Assembly (NCBI RefSeq): GCF_000220705.2
Contig: NZ_CP023202.1
Location: 558,001-622,000, forward strand
Reading direction: 5' to 3'
Source: Streptomyces xinghaiensis S187
GTDB taxonomy: Bacteria > Actinomycetota > Actinomycetes > Streptomycetales > Streptomycetaceae
Length of the DNA: 64,000 nt
Under the pieces are notes generated by a model that saw nothing but the letters and a program-made list of their open reading frames with translations, was not told the origin of the DNA and did not search any database. Below are positions 37,665-46,704 of the stretch, in pieces; position 1 is the stretch's first letter; every line of letters starts with the position of its first letter. The position numbers and the translations under genes were made by a program.

Positions 37665-39442
37665 TCGGTGTGGCACCCCCGGCGTACGACCCGGCGGCAC
37701 CCGAGTCGGCGACCACCCTGCCGGTCGGCTCCCCCGCGACCGTCCGCGGCTATGTGCGGGAGCTGCTGCGGCGGCACCGGCGGGCGTTCGCCCTGCTGGT
37801 GGCGGTCAACGCCGTCGCGGTGACCGCCTCCATGGTGGGCCCGTACCTGCTGGGCGGCCTGGTCGAGGATCTCGCCGCCGGTGCGGGGGCGACCGGTCTG
37901 CCGCGCGTCGTCGCGCTGTTCACGGTGGCGCTCGCCGTGCAGACCGTCTTCGTGCGGCTGGTGCGGCTGCGCGGCGCGGTCCTCGGTGAGCGGATGCTGG
38001 CCGATCTCCGCGAGGACTTCCTGGTCCGCTCGGTGGCGCTGCCCCCGGGCGTGCTGGAACGGGCCGGGACGGGTGATCTGCTCTCCCGCATCAGCACCGA
38101 CATCGACCGCCTGGCCGAGGCCATGCGCGAGGCCGTGCCGCAGCTGTGCATCGGCGTGGTGTGGGCGGGGCTGCTGCTGACCGGTATGGCGGTGACAGCT
38201 CCCCCGCTGGCCCTGGCCGTTCTCGTGGCGCTGCCCGTTCTGCTCGCCGGCTGCCGCTGGTACTACCGCAGGGCCCCCGCCGCCTACCGTTCGGAGGCCG
38301 CCGGCTACGCGGCGGTGGCCGCCGTGCTCGCCGAGACCGTGGACGCGGGGCGGACCATCGAGGCGCACCGTCTGGGCGCCCGCCGGATCGCGCTCTCGGA
38401 CCGGCGCATCCGGGAATGGACGGCATGGGAGCGGTACACGCTCTGGCTGCGGTCCGTGCTCTTTCCCGTGATCAACGCCTCGCACATGACGATCCTCGGG
38501 GCCGCGCTGATGATCGGCGGTGTCTGTGTCCTGAACGGCTGGATGACGGTCGGGGCCCTGACGACCGGGGCACTGCTCGCCCAGATGCTGACCGAACCCG
38601 TGGGCCTGATCCTGCGCTGGTACGACGAACTCCAGGTGGCACAGGTCTCCCTGGCCCGGCTGGTCGGCGTCCGGGAGATCGAGGAGGGCACCGGGGACGA
38701 CCGGGTCGCCCCGGCCGGGAGGGAAGTCCGCGCCGACGGGGTCCGGTTCGGTTACCACGCGAACGGTGATGTGCTGCACGGGGTGTCCCTGGACATCCGC
38801 CCGGGGACCCGGCTCGCGCTCGTGGGGCCGTCCGGGGCCGGAAAGTCCACGCTCGGTCGGCTCCTCGCCGGGATCTACGCGCCCCGGACCGGCGCCGTCA
38901 CGCTCGGCGGCGCCGAGCTGGCGCGGATGCCCGCCGAGCGGGTGCGGGCCCATGTGGCGCTGGTCAACCAGGAGCACCATGTGTTCGTGGGCTCGCTGCG
39001 GGACAATCTGCTGCTGGCCCGGACCGGGGCCGGCGACGCGGAGCTGTGGGCGGCTCTCGGCGCCGTGGACGCCGCGGACTGGGCGCGGGCCCTCGATGAG
39101 GGCCTGGACACCGAGGTCGGCTCGGGCGGGCTGACGCTGACCCCGGCGCAGGCACAGCAGATCGCCCTGGCGCGGCTGGTGCTGGCCGATCCGCACACCC
39201 TGGTGCTGGACGAGGCGACCTCGCTGCTGGACCCGCGGGCGGCGCGGCACCTGGAGCGCTCGCTGGCGCGGGTGCTGGACGGCCGCACGGTCGTGGCCAT
39301 CGCGCACCGGCTGCACACGGCCCATGACGCCGATGTGATCGCGGTGGTGGAGGACGGCCGGATCACCGAGCTGGGCAGCCATGACGAACTGGTGGCCGCC
39401 GGCGGGCCGTACGCCGCCCTCTGGCGTTCCTGGCACGGCTGA
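37661..39442 (+). CDS. ABC exporter subunit B, catalytic partner
   Basis: 593 residues, partner of the preceding subunit, with coupled translation. The membrane domain spans about residues 40-330. The ATPase has a canonical Walker A LVGPSGAGKSTLGRL (about 388), Walker B TLVLDEATSLLD with catalytic Glu, and an intact H-loop AIAHRLHT. Its signature is degenerate: LTLTPAQAQQIALARL instead of LSGGQ. The two subunits complement each other, forming one canonical ATP site and one inactive site, an extreme form of the asymmetric heterodimeric exporter. Substrate unknown. Confidence 0.92.
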   Translation: MIGVAPPAYDPAAPESATTLPVGSPATVRGYVRELLRRHRRAFALLVAVNAVAVTASMVGPYLLGGLVEDLAAGAGATGLPRVVALFTVALAVQTVFVRLVRLRGAVLGERMLADLREDFLVRSVALPPGVLERAGTGDLLSRISTDIDRLAEAMREAVPQLCIGVVWAGLLLTGMAVTAPPLALAVLVALPVLLAGCRWYYRRAPAAYRSEAAGYAAVAAVLAETVDAGRTIEAHRLGARRIALSDRRIREWTAWERYTLWLRSVLFPVINASHMTILGAALMIGGVCVLNGWMTVGALTTGALLAQMLTEPVGLILRWYDELQVAQVSLARLVGVREIEEGTGDDRVAPAGREVRADGVRFGYHANGDVLHGVSLDIRPGTRLALVGPSGAGKSTLGRLLAGIYAPRTGAVTLGGAELARMPAERVRAHVALVNQEHHVFVGSLRDNLLLARTGAGDAELWAALGAVDAADWARALDEGLDTEVGSGGLTLTPAQAQQIALARLVLADPHTLVLDEATSLLDPRAARHLERSLARVLDGRTVVAIAHRLHTAHDADVIAVVEDGRITELGSHDELVAAGGPYAALWRSWHG

Positions 39443-39449
39443 GGATCTT

Positions 39450-39482
39450 CCGGCCCGCGGCGCCTCGGGCGCCGCGGGCCGG
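39450..39482 (+). terminator. Strong hairpin terminator after the ABC exporter pair
   Basis: Perfect 15-bp arms (CCGGCCCGCGGCGCC and its complement) around a 3-nt loop, 8 nt after the stop codon. It may also serve the convergent gene at 39541. Confidence 0.8.
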
Positions 39483-39540
39483 GGTCCCTCCGCGCGGGCC
39501 GGATCGCGCGAGGGTGCGGGCCGGGAGGGGGGAACGAACG

Positions 39541-40332
39541 TCAGATGACGCCGAGGGCTCCCAGCCCTCCGATGCCGCCGAGCAGCATGAAGACGGGCAT
39601 CAGCACCTTGAGTTCGACCCAGCTCCCGGCCCGGAAACGCATCGCCTTCGGGGGGCCGACCGGATACCAGCGCTTGCTCCCGACCGGTATCGGCCACAGC
39701 ACGGGGCAGCCGGAGACGGTGATCGCGTCGCCCGCGCAGTGCACCAGCGAGCCCAGGACGATCGGCAGGCCCAGCCACAGGTACTCCTGACCGGGTGCGG
39801 TGAACAGCCAGTCGGCGCCGTTGCCCGGCTGGTTCAGCACATCCGCCAGGATCCAGGCGCTGGTCGCCCCCAGCAGCCAGACGAGCACATCGCTGGAGAC
39901 CCGGGCGGCCCGCCACAGCAGCCCCTCGACGGCGAGCACGAGGTGGACGAAGAGGATCGCCAGGACCGCCCAGCGGCCGCCGTTCATCGCCAGGACGGAG
40001 ACCCCGGTCCCGACGAGCACGGCCCACAGCCAGGTGTGGGTCAGTGTGCGGTGTCCGCCGGTGCGCCGCGGGTCGCCCTGCTTCTTCGTCGCCTTGTAGA
40101 CGGCGGAGGACAGCTTGTCGATGACCTCGCAGAGGGTCCGCGACACCGGCCCGAACGCCCGGGAGATGGTCGCCGACTTGTGGTCCAGGTCGGGGGCGAG
40201 GGCCGCGCCCGCGCAGATCAGCGCGCCGACGACCAGGACCGGCCATGGCATGGGCCGGTCCGCGGCCGCGGCGGCGGCGCCCACCCCCAGCCAGGCCGCG
40301 GCTCCGGACAGTGAGTGCGCCGGTCCCATCAT
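39541..40332 (-). CDS. YdjM-like membrane-bound metal-dependent hydrolase family protein
   Basis: 263 residues with several membrane helices. Family features are the N-terminal HSLSGAAAWLG, APDLDHKSATISR (DxDH metal-type motif), and GGHRTLTHTWLWA, which place conserved His/Asp residues near the membrane face. Two adjacent Met codons (40332 and 40329) are both possible starts. Annotated members of this family are called hydrolases by similarity; substrate and activity are unproven. Confidence 0.87.
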   Translation of the reverse strand: MMGPAHSLSGAAAWLGVGAAAAAADRPMPWPVLVVGALICAGAALAPDLDHKSATISRAFGPVSRTLCEVIDKLSSAVYKATKKQGDPRRTGGHRTLTHTWLWAVLVGTGVSVLAMNGGRWAVLAILFVHLVLAVEGLLWRAARVSSDVLVWLLGATSAWILADVLNQPGNGADWLFTAPGQEYLWLGLPIVLGSLVHCAGDAITVSGCPVLWPIPVGSKRWYPVGPPKAMRFRAGSWVELKVLMPVFMLLGGIGGLGALGVI

Positions 40333-40465
40333 CTGGTTGCCCGCCCCCCGTTTTCTCTTGTGCTCGTCTGTGGCCCCGCGCCGGTGCCGCGTTGACGCAC
40401 CAGCCTAGCCGGAGTGATCTTCGAGTCTCCGGCCGGTTCCCCGATCCGGTGCCGGAGCAGGCAGT

Positions 40466-42991
40466 ATGGAGGGTGTGACCACCCTTATCGATCATCTGCC
40501 GAGCGACGCCGATCCCGATGCCCTGTTCGAGTCCTTCTCGGCCTGGTCCGAAGAGCGGGGGATCTCCCTCTATCCCGCCCAGGAGGAGGCGCTGATCGAG
40601 GTGGTCTCCGGGGCGAACGTCATCCTGTCCACGCCGACCGGCTCGGGGAAGAGCCTGGTCGCCGCCGGCGCGCACTTCGCCGCGCTCGCCCGGGACGAGG
40701 TCACCTTCTACACCGCCCCGATCAAGGCGCTCGTCTCGGAGAAGTTCTTCGACCTGTGCAAGCTGTTCGGCACCGAGAACGTGGGCATGCTGACCGGCGA
40801 CGCCTCGGTCAACGCCGACGCCCCCGTCATCTGCTGCACCGCCGAGGTGCTGGCCTCCATCGCGCTGCGCGACGGCAGGGACGCCGACATCGGCCAGGTG
40901 GTGATGGACGAGTTCCACTTCTACGCCGAGCCCGACCGCGGCTGGGCCTGGCAGATCCCGCTGCTGGAACTGCCCCAGGCGCAGTTCGTCCTGATGTCCG
41001 CGACCCTCGGCGACGTCTCGCGGTTCGAGGAGGACCTGACCCGGCGCACGGGCCGGCCCACCGCCGTCGTCCGGTCCGCGACCCGGCCCGTTCCGCTGTC
41101 GTACGAGTACCGCACGACCCCGCTGACGGAGACGCTCACCGAGCTGCTGGAAACCCATCAGGCGCCGGTGTACATCGTGCACTTCACCCAGGCGGCGGCG
41201 GTGGAGCGGGCCCAGGCGCTGATGAGCATCAACATGTGCTCGCGCGCCGAGAAGGACGAGATCGCCAAACTGATCGGCAATTTCCGGTTCACCACCCGCT
41301 TCGGCCGCAATCTCTCCCGCTACGTCCGGCACGGGATCGGGGTGCACCACGCCGGGATGCTGCCCAAGTACCGGCGCCTGGTGGAGCGGCTGGCCCAGGC
41401 CGGACTGCTCAAGGTCATCTGCGGCACGGACACCCTCGGCGTGGGCGTCAACGTGCCGATCCGCACGGTGCTGTTCACGGCCCTGACCAAGTACGACGGC
41501 CAGCGGGTGCGGACCCTGCGGGCGCGGGAGTTCCACCAGATCGCCGGCCGGGCCGGGCGGGCCGGTTTCGACACCGCCGGCTTCGTCGTCGCCCAGGCCC
41601 CCGAGCACGTCGTCGAGAACGAGAAGGCGCTCGCCAAGGCGGGTGACGATCCCAAGAAGCGCCGGAAGGTGGTCCGGAAGAAGGCTCCCGAGGGGTTCGT
41701 CTCCTGGGGGCAGAACACCTTCGAGAAGCTGATCGCCTCCGAACCGGAGCCGCTGACCTCGCGGTTCCGGGTCACCCACACCATGCTGCTGTCGGTGATC
41801 GCCCGGCCCGGCAACGCCTTCGAGGCCATGCGCCGGCTGCTGGAGGACAACCACGAACCGCGGAAGAACCAGCTGCGCCACATCCGCCGCGCCATCGCCA
41901 TCTACCGCTCCCTGCTGGACGGTGGCGTCGTCGAGCGGCTCGACGAGCCCGACGAGCAGGGCCGGGTCGTCCGGCTGACCGTCGACCTCCAGCAGGACTT
42001 CGCGCTCAGCCAGCCCCTCTCCACCTTCGCGCTGGCCGCTTTCGACCTGCTCGACCCGGAATCCCCGTCCTACGCCCTGGACATGGTGTCGGTGGTGGAG
42101 TCGACACTCGACGACCCGCGGCAGATCCTCGCCGCCCAGCAGAACAAGGCCCGCGGCGAGGCCGTCCAGCAGATGAAGGCCGACGGGGTGGAGTACGAGG
42201 AGCGGATGGACCGGCTCCAGGACATCGGCTACCCCAAGCCGCTGGAAGAGGTGCTCTTCCACGCCTACAACGTCTACCGCAGGAGCCACCCCTGGGTGGG
42301 CGACCACCCGCTGTCGCCGAAGTCCGTCATCCGGGACATGTACGAACGGGCGATGACCTTCACGGAGTTCACCGCCTTCTACGAACTGGCCCGGACCGAG
42401 GGCATTGTGCTGCGCTACCTCGCGAGCGCGTACAAGGCGCTGGAGCACACCGTGCCGGACGACCTCAAGTCCGACGATTTCCAGGACCTCACCGCCTGGC
42501 TGGGCGAGATGGTCCGGCAGGTCGACTCCAGCCTCCTCGACGAGTGGGAGCAGCTGGCCAACCCCGAGGTGGAGACGGCGGAGGAGGCCCAGGAGCGGGC
42601 CGACCAGGTCAAGCCGGTCACCACCAATGCGCGCGCCTTCCGCGTCCTGGTCCGCAACGCGATGTTCCGGCGGGTGGAGCTCGCCGCGATCGAGAGGTAC
42701 GCGGAGCTGGGCGAGCTGGACGCCGACTCCGGCTGGGACGCGGACGCCTGGGCCGACGCCATGGAGGCGTACTGGGACGAGTACGACGACCTGGGCACCG
42801 GCCCGGACGCGCGCGGCCCGAAACTGCTGCGCATCGAGGAGGACCCCGAGCACGGGCTGTGGAAGGTCCGGCAGACCTTCGCCGACCCGAACGGCGACCA
42901 CGACTGGGGCATCAGCGCGGAGGTGGACCTCGCGGCCTCCGACGAGGAGGGCCGCGCGGTGGTCCGGCTCACGGACGTCGGCCAGTTGTGA
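40466..42991 (+). CDS. Ski2-like DEAD/DEAH-box helicase with DUF3516 C-terminus
   Basis: 841 residues. Superfamily 2 motifs in order: Q-like SLYPAQEEAL, motif I STPTGSGKSLVAA (about residues 53-65), motif II VVMDEFHFYAEPDRG, motif III VLMSATLGDV, and motif VI QIAGRAGRAGFDTAGF. The C-terminal half matches the actinobacterial DUF3516 extension. Related proteins remodel RNA. ATG 40466 follows GGAGCAGG; GTG 40475 is a possible second start. Flanked by a good terminator. Confidence 0.94.
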   Translation: MEGVTTLIDHLPSDADPDALFESFSAWSEERGISLYPAQEEALIEVVSGANVILSTPTGSGKSLVAAGAHFAALARDEVTFYTAPIKALVSEKFFDLCKLFGTENVGMLTGDASVNADAPVICCTAEVLASIALRDGRDADIGQVVMDEFHFYAEPDRGWAWQIPLLELPQAQFVLMSATLGDVSRFEEDLTRRTGRPTAVVRSATRPVPLSYEYRTTPLTETLTELLETHQAPVYIVHFTQAAAVERAQALMSINMCSRAEKDEIAKLIGNFRFTTRFGRNLSRYVRHGIGVHHAGMLPKYRRLVERLAQAGLLKVICGTDTLGVGVNVPIRTVLFTALTKYDGQRVRTLRAREFHQIAGRAGRAGFDTAGFVVAQAPEHVVENEKALAKAGDDPKKRRKVVRKKAPEGFVSWGQNTFEKLIASEPEPLTSRFRVTHTMLLSVIARPGNAFEAMRRLLEDNHEPRKNQLRHIRRAIAIYRSLLDGGVVERLDEPDEQGRVVRLTVDLQQDFALSQPLSTFALAAFDLLDPESPSYALDMVSVVESTLDDPRQILAAQQNKARGEAVQQMKADGVEYEERMDRLQDIGYPKPLEEVLFHAYNVYRRSHPWVGDHPLSPKSVIRDMYERAMTFTEFTAFYELARTEGIVLRYLASAYKALEHTVPDDLKSDDFQDLTAWLGEMVRQVDSSLLDEWEQLANPEVETAEEAQERADQVKPVTTNARAFRVLVRNAMFRRVELAAIERYAELGELDADSGWDADAWADAMEAYWDEYDDLGTGPDARGPKLLRIEEDPEHGLWKVRQTFADPNGDHDWGISAEVDLAASDEEGRAVVRLTDVGQL

Positions 42992-42998
42992 CTCCTCC

Positions 42999-43017
42999 CC
43001 GGGCGGCTTCCGCCCGG
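42999..43017 (+). terminator. Terminator hairpin after the helicase gene
   Basis: 8-bp arms CCGGGCGG / CCGCCCGG with a CTT loop, 8 nt after the stop codon. Confidence 0.65.
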
Positions 43018-43192
43018 TCGGGGGGTGGGTCCGGGTGGTCATGTCCGTCCGTCCTCTCAGTGGGTGCCAGTGGGTGCCGGTGGGGTGCCGGTCTCCGGTG
43101 GGTGAAGGTGTGCGGGCCGGACGTTCCGCCGTGTGCGGGCGGGGCCGCCGGGCTGATCTAGCCTGAGGCGTCTTGGAACGATGCGAGGAGAC

Positions 43193-44110
43193 ATGATGGG
43201 CAACCCCGCCGAGGGCCTGGTGGCCCTGCTCGATCTGGAACCGATCGAGCAGAACATCTTCCGCGGCAGGAGCCCCGAGGAGTCACTGCAGCGCGTCTTC
43301 GGCGGGCAGGTCGCCGGCCAGGCCCTGGTGGCGGCCGGCCGCACCACCGAGGGGGACCGGCCCGTCCACTCCCTGCACGCCTATTTCCTCCGGCCGGGCC
43401 GGCCGGGCATCCCGATCGTCTATCAGGTGGAGCGGGTGCGCGACGGCCGGTCGTTCACCACGCGCCGGGTCGTGGCGGTGCAGCAGGGCCGCACCATCTT
43501 CCATCTGACGGCCTCCTTCCACCGGCCGGAGCCGGGAATCGAGCAGCAGTTGCCGATGCCCGAGGTGCCCGCGCCGGAGGACCTCCCCCGGCTCACCGAC
43601 GAGATCCGGCGGCATCTCGGCCATCTGCCGGAGGCGCTGGAGCGGATGGCCCGGCGCCAGCCCTTCGACATCCGGTATGTGGAGCGGCTGCGGTGGAGCG
43701 CCGGGGACCTGACGGGAGCCGAACCGCGCAGCGCCGTCTGGATGCGGGCGGACGGCCCGCTCGGCGACGACCCGCTGACCCACACCTGCGCCCTCGCCTA
43801 CGCCAGCGACATGACGCTCCTCGACGCCGTGCGCGTGCCCATCGAGCCGCTCTGGGGCTCGCGCGGTTTCGACATGGCCTCTCTCGACCACGCGATGTGG
43901 TTCCACCGGCCCTTCCGTACCGATGAGTGGTTTCTGTACCAGCAGGAGTCACCCATCGCGACGGGCGGCAGAGGGCTGGCCCGCGGCCAGATCTTCGACC
44001 GCGAGGGCCGGCTTCTCGTGTCCGTGATGCAGGAGGGGCTTTTCCGGCCCAAGGAGGACCGGGCGGCCCCGGACAGCCCCGCTCGGGACACCGGCCGCCC
44101 CGGGCGGTGA
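43193..44110 (+). CDS. tesB: Acyl-CoA thioesterase II (TesB-type)
   Basis: 305 residues; ATG 43193 (or 43196) follows GAGGAG. Double hotdog-fold thioesterase hydrolysing acyl-CoA to free acid and CoA. The family start IFRGRSPEESLQRVFGGQVAGQAL is clear, then VHSLHAYFLRPG, a second hotdog with ALAYASDMTLLDAV, and MASLDHAMWFHRPFR, where the catalytic Asp/Thr/Gln network of TesB lies. It stands alone. A short direct repeat (agtgggtgcc, 43059-43078) lies in the upstream gap. Confidence 0.93.
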   Translation: MMGNPAEGLVALLDLEPIEQNIFRGRSPEESLQRVFGGQVAGQALVAAGRTTEGDRPVHSLHAYFLRPGRPGIPIVYQVERVRDGRSFTTRRVVAVQQGRTIFHLTASFHRPEPGIEQQLPMPEVPAPEDLPRLTDEIRRHLGHLPEALERMARRQPFDIRYVERLRWSAGDLTGAEPRSAVWMRADGPLGDDPLTHTCALAYASDMTLLDAVRVPIEPLWGSRGFDMASLDHAMWFHRPFRTDEWFLYQQESPIATGGRGLARGQIFDREGRLLVSVMQEGLFRPKEDRAAPDSPARDTGRPGR

Positions 44111-44138
44111 CGGAAGGCGGCCGTCCCCTGGCCGGTGC

Positions 44139-45164
44139 TCAGCGTGAAGGCGAACGGTGCAGCCGGCGCCACAGCCCGCGCGGACCCGGCCTCCCGGGCG
44201 GCCCGCTCCGCTCCGCCCGCCCGGCGGGCCGCACCGGGGCGGAAGGCCGGGCGCGCCCCGGGCGCACAGCGGCCCCGGCGGCGGACTCCGCTCCCGGGCC
44301 GTGGCCGTCCCCGCCGGCCGGGGGTACGGGCTCCGGCGAGGGCGGCACCCTCCCGGACCGCCCGGCCTCCCCGGGGCGGGGTGCGGGGCGCTCCGCCCGC
44401 GCCTCGTCCAGACAGAGCGCCAGGCTGATCCGGTGCCAGAGGATCTCGTCCGGATCGTCCGCGGTGAGCAGCGGCTCCACCAGCGGCCGGGAGGACGGGG
44501 GCTCGCCCTTCGCGGGCAGCAGCGATGCCCGCAACCGGCGCAGATGGGCCCGCTCGTAGGGGTCGTCGACGACCTCCGCCAACTGGTCGGGTCCCAGCAC
44601 GGCCGCGGCCACCGCCGCCCGTTCCCAGGCGTTCTCCGCTTCCCTCGCCAGTTGGGCGACGCGCCGGCTGCGCCAGTTGCGGGCCCGCCAGTCCTCACCG
44701 GCGTCCAGCAGCTTCCGGAGGCCCTGAGGGGTGCTGCCGGTGAGCAGAGCGGGCTCCCGCTCGGCGAACTTCCGCAGTTCCGCCACCGGGTAGAGCCAGA
44801 CGAGGGCGCGGTAGCGGTTGACGTAGAACATGACGGGGCTGAAACAGCCCACCTTGGCCAGCCGCGTGAAGCGGGCCGGCCCGATGCCCAGGAGGGCGGC
44901 GCCCTCGGTCGCCGTCACGGAACGTACCCGCTCCCGCAGTGCGTCCGGGAAGCCTTCGGCCGACCGGAGTCGCTCCACCTCGGCCACCGGGACCCTGCGG
45001 CGCCCCTCCGGGCCGGCGACCGTCCGCACCTCACCGAGACGCACACCGAGCTCCAACTCGCCCGGTTTCAGCCCGAGCCGGGCCGCCGCGCCGCGGAGAG
45101 CGAGCGCTCCTCGCGCGCCGCTCCGCCCCACCGGCCGCCGCCCGTCCTTCACCTGCGCTGCCAT
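44139..45164 (-). CDS. Hypothetical protein, DUF6397-like
   Basis: 341 residues from ATG 45164 with GGGGAG upstream; the frame is open to 45200. The N-terminal part looks like a DNA-binding or helical region: a MerR-like AARLGLKPGELELGVRLGEV, then VTATEGAALLGIGPARFTRL, each resembling a helix-turn-helix. The middle contains NRYRALVWLYPVAELRKFA and RRVAQLAREAENAWERAAVA. The last 80 residues are Pro/Gly/Arg-rich. This layout fits the Streptomyces family DUF6397, function unknown. Confidence 0.78.
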   Translation of the reverse strand: MAAQVKDGRRPVGRSGARGALALRGAAARLGLKPGELELGVRLGEVRTVAGPEGRRRVPVAEVERLRSAEGFPDALRERVRSVTATEGAALLGIGPARFTRLAKVGCFSPVMFYVNRYRALVWLYPVAELRKFAEREPALLTGSTPQGLRKLLDAGEDWRARNWRSRRVAQLAREAENAWERAAVAAAVLGPDQLAEVVDDPYERAHLRRLRASLLPAKGEPPSSRPLVEPLLTADDPDEILWHRISLALCLDEARAERPAPRPGEAGRSGRVPPSPEPVPPAGGDGHGPGAESAAGAAVRPGRARPSAPVRPAGRAERSGPPGRPGPRGLWRRLHRSPSR

Positions 45165-45315
45165 GGCTCTCCCCGTTCCGGTCCGCCACCACTTCACCAC
45201 TGACGGTGACGACCGTAGCGCGGGACACGGACAGGCCGCTCGGCCTGTGGATAACTCCGCGCGGAGCCGCCGCCCCGAGGCCGCGGCCGGCGGGAACCGT
45301 CCGGTGGGACCCCGG

Positions 45316-45750
45316 TCAGCGGAACCCGAATCCGTCCACCTCGCCCGCCCCGTCCGGCCTCCCGCGCTCGCGCGCCCCGACTCCCAGGTGCTCGCCCACC
45401 CGGTTGACCAACAGGGTCATCTCGTAGGCGACTTGGCCGACATCGGCCTCGGCGGCGGTGAGTACGCACAGACAGCTTCCGTCGCCGGCCGCCGTCACGA
45501 ACAGCACGCCGTCATCGAACTCGACCATGGTCTGGCGGACCCGGCCGGCCGCGAAGTGGTGGGCGGACCCCTTGGCGAGACTGTGCAGTCCGGAGCAGAC
45601 GGCGGCCAGGTGCTCGGCGTCCTCACGGCCCAGTTCCTCGCTCGCGGCCGTCACCAGGCCGTCGTTGGACAGGATCAACCCGTGCCGGACATAGGCCAGT
45701 CGCTTCGTCAGGTCGTTCAGCAGCCAGTCGAGCCCCTTGCCGAGCGCCAT
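45316..45750 (-). CDS. Roadblock/LC7-domain protein 1 (CvnB-like)
   Basis: 144 residues from ATG 45750. A single Roadblock/LC7 domain (about residues 8-120) with YVRHGLILSNDGLVTAAS, EDAEHLAAVCSGLHSLA and CLCVLTAAEADVGQVAYEM. Such proteins regulate small GTPases, and in Streptomyces they are usually the second gene of a conservon with kinase, DUF742 and GTPase genes. None of those partners is here; its only partner-like neighbour is another Roadblock gene upstream. The C-terminal 25 residues are Gly/Arg-rich. Confidence 0.88.
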   Translation of the reverse strand: MALGKGLDWLLNDLTKRLAYVRHGLILSNDGLVTAASEELGREDAEHLAAVCSGLHSLAKGSAHHFAAGRVRQTMVEFDDGVLFVTAAGDGSCLCVLTAAEADVGQVAYEMTLLVNRVGEHLGVGARERGRPDGAGEVDGFGFR

Positions 45751-45967
45751 TCCTGCCTCCCCGTCGGCGATTCGCCTCGATTGCCGCCAGCCTGTCCCAC
45801 CGCGGCCCCGGGGGCAAGACAGCCCCCGGCCACCGGCCGCACGATGTGTGCCCTTCACGGTGGAACCGGGAGACATCGAACGCGAGTTCGCGGACGCCGA
45901 GAACCCGCACCACGGGCGGCACCGGCGGCCCGCCCCCGCGGTCGACGGGGCGCCGGGGCCGGCGAGG

Positions 45968-46414
45968 TCAGCCCGCGGCGCCCGGCGGCGCCGGGGACGA
46001 GGACGGCACCGCCCGGCGGACACCGCTCAGACGGCCCGCCAGCCGGTCCATCTCGGCGGTCACCACACCCGGATCGGCCTCCCCCGCACCCAGCACGGCG
46101 AGACAGCTGTCCCGGCCCGCGGCGGCGACGAACAGCCGTCCCCCGGCGTCCAGTTCCACCAGGGTGCGGCGCCCGCTGCCCGCGCCGAGACGGCGCCCGG
46201 CGTCGGTGGCCACGCGGTGGAACCCGGAAGCCACGGAGGCGAGATGACGGGCGTCCGCCCGGCTGAGGCCCCGCGAGGATCCGGCCACCACTCCCCCGGT
46301 GGACAGCAGAACCGCGTGCCGCACTCCGGGCACCTCGTCGACCAGTTCGTCCAGCAGTCCGTCGAGGCCGCCACCGGGGCGGATACCGGCACCGTTCCAG
46401 TCGGCGTCGCCCAT
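45968..46414 (-). CDS. Roadblock/LC7-domain protein 2
   Basis: 148 residues from ATG 46414 with AGGAGAA upstream. A Roadblock/LC7 domain with GVRHAVLLSTGGVVAGSSRG, DARHLASVASGFHRVATDAG and CLAVLGAGEADPGVVTAEM, clearly paralogous to the downstream gene. Gly-rich N-terminus and Pro/Ser/Ala-rich tail. The two genes run in the same direction 217 bp apart, so each may have its own promoter. Confidence 0.87.
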   Translation of the reverse strand: MGDADWNGAGIRPGGGLDGLLDELVDEVPGVRHAVLLSTGGVVAGSSRGLSRADARHLASVASGFHRVATDAGRRLGAGSGRRTLVELDAGGRLFVAAAGRDSCLAVLGAGEADPGVVTAEMDRLAGRLSGVRRAVPSSSPAPPGAAG

Positions 46415-46704
46415 GCCCGTTCTCCTCACTCCCCCGGCAGCACGGCCCGCGCGGCGGAAGCGCCCGCACGGCCCTGCTGCTCGTGTTCCATGAGTCCGGA
46501 ACGCTAGTGCGGGACGCCGGCGGCACTCCGGACGAACTCCGGAACTCGGCAGCATCTGACCGCTCTGCCTTCAGAAGCGACCGGAAGGTGCCGATACCTG
46601 CCCGTCAGCCCGCTTTCCCTCCCAGAAGGCACGAGACGGCGGTATATGACCAGGACGGCAGTACGGAAAACCGGGAAACCCCGGGACCCCCGCGCACACC
46701 GGCC

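Noticed and set aside
37547..43042. An 1831-codon minus-strand open frame across three genes
   Set aside because: It is antisense to the ABC subunit B gene and the helicase, and its composition (His/Gly/Arg/Gln-rich) is that of a shadow frame.
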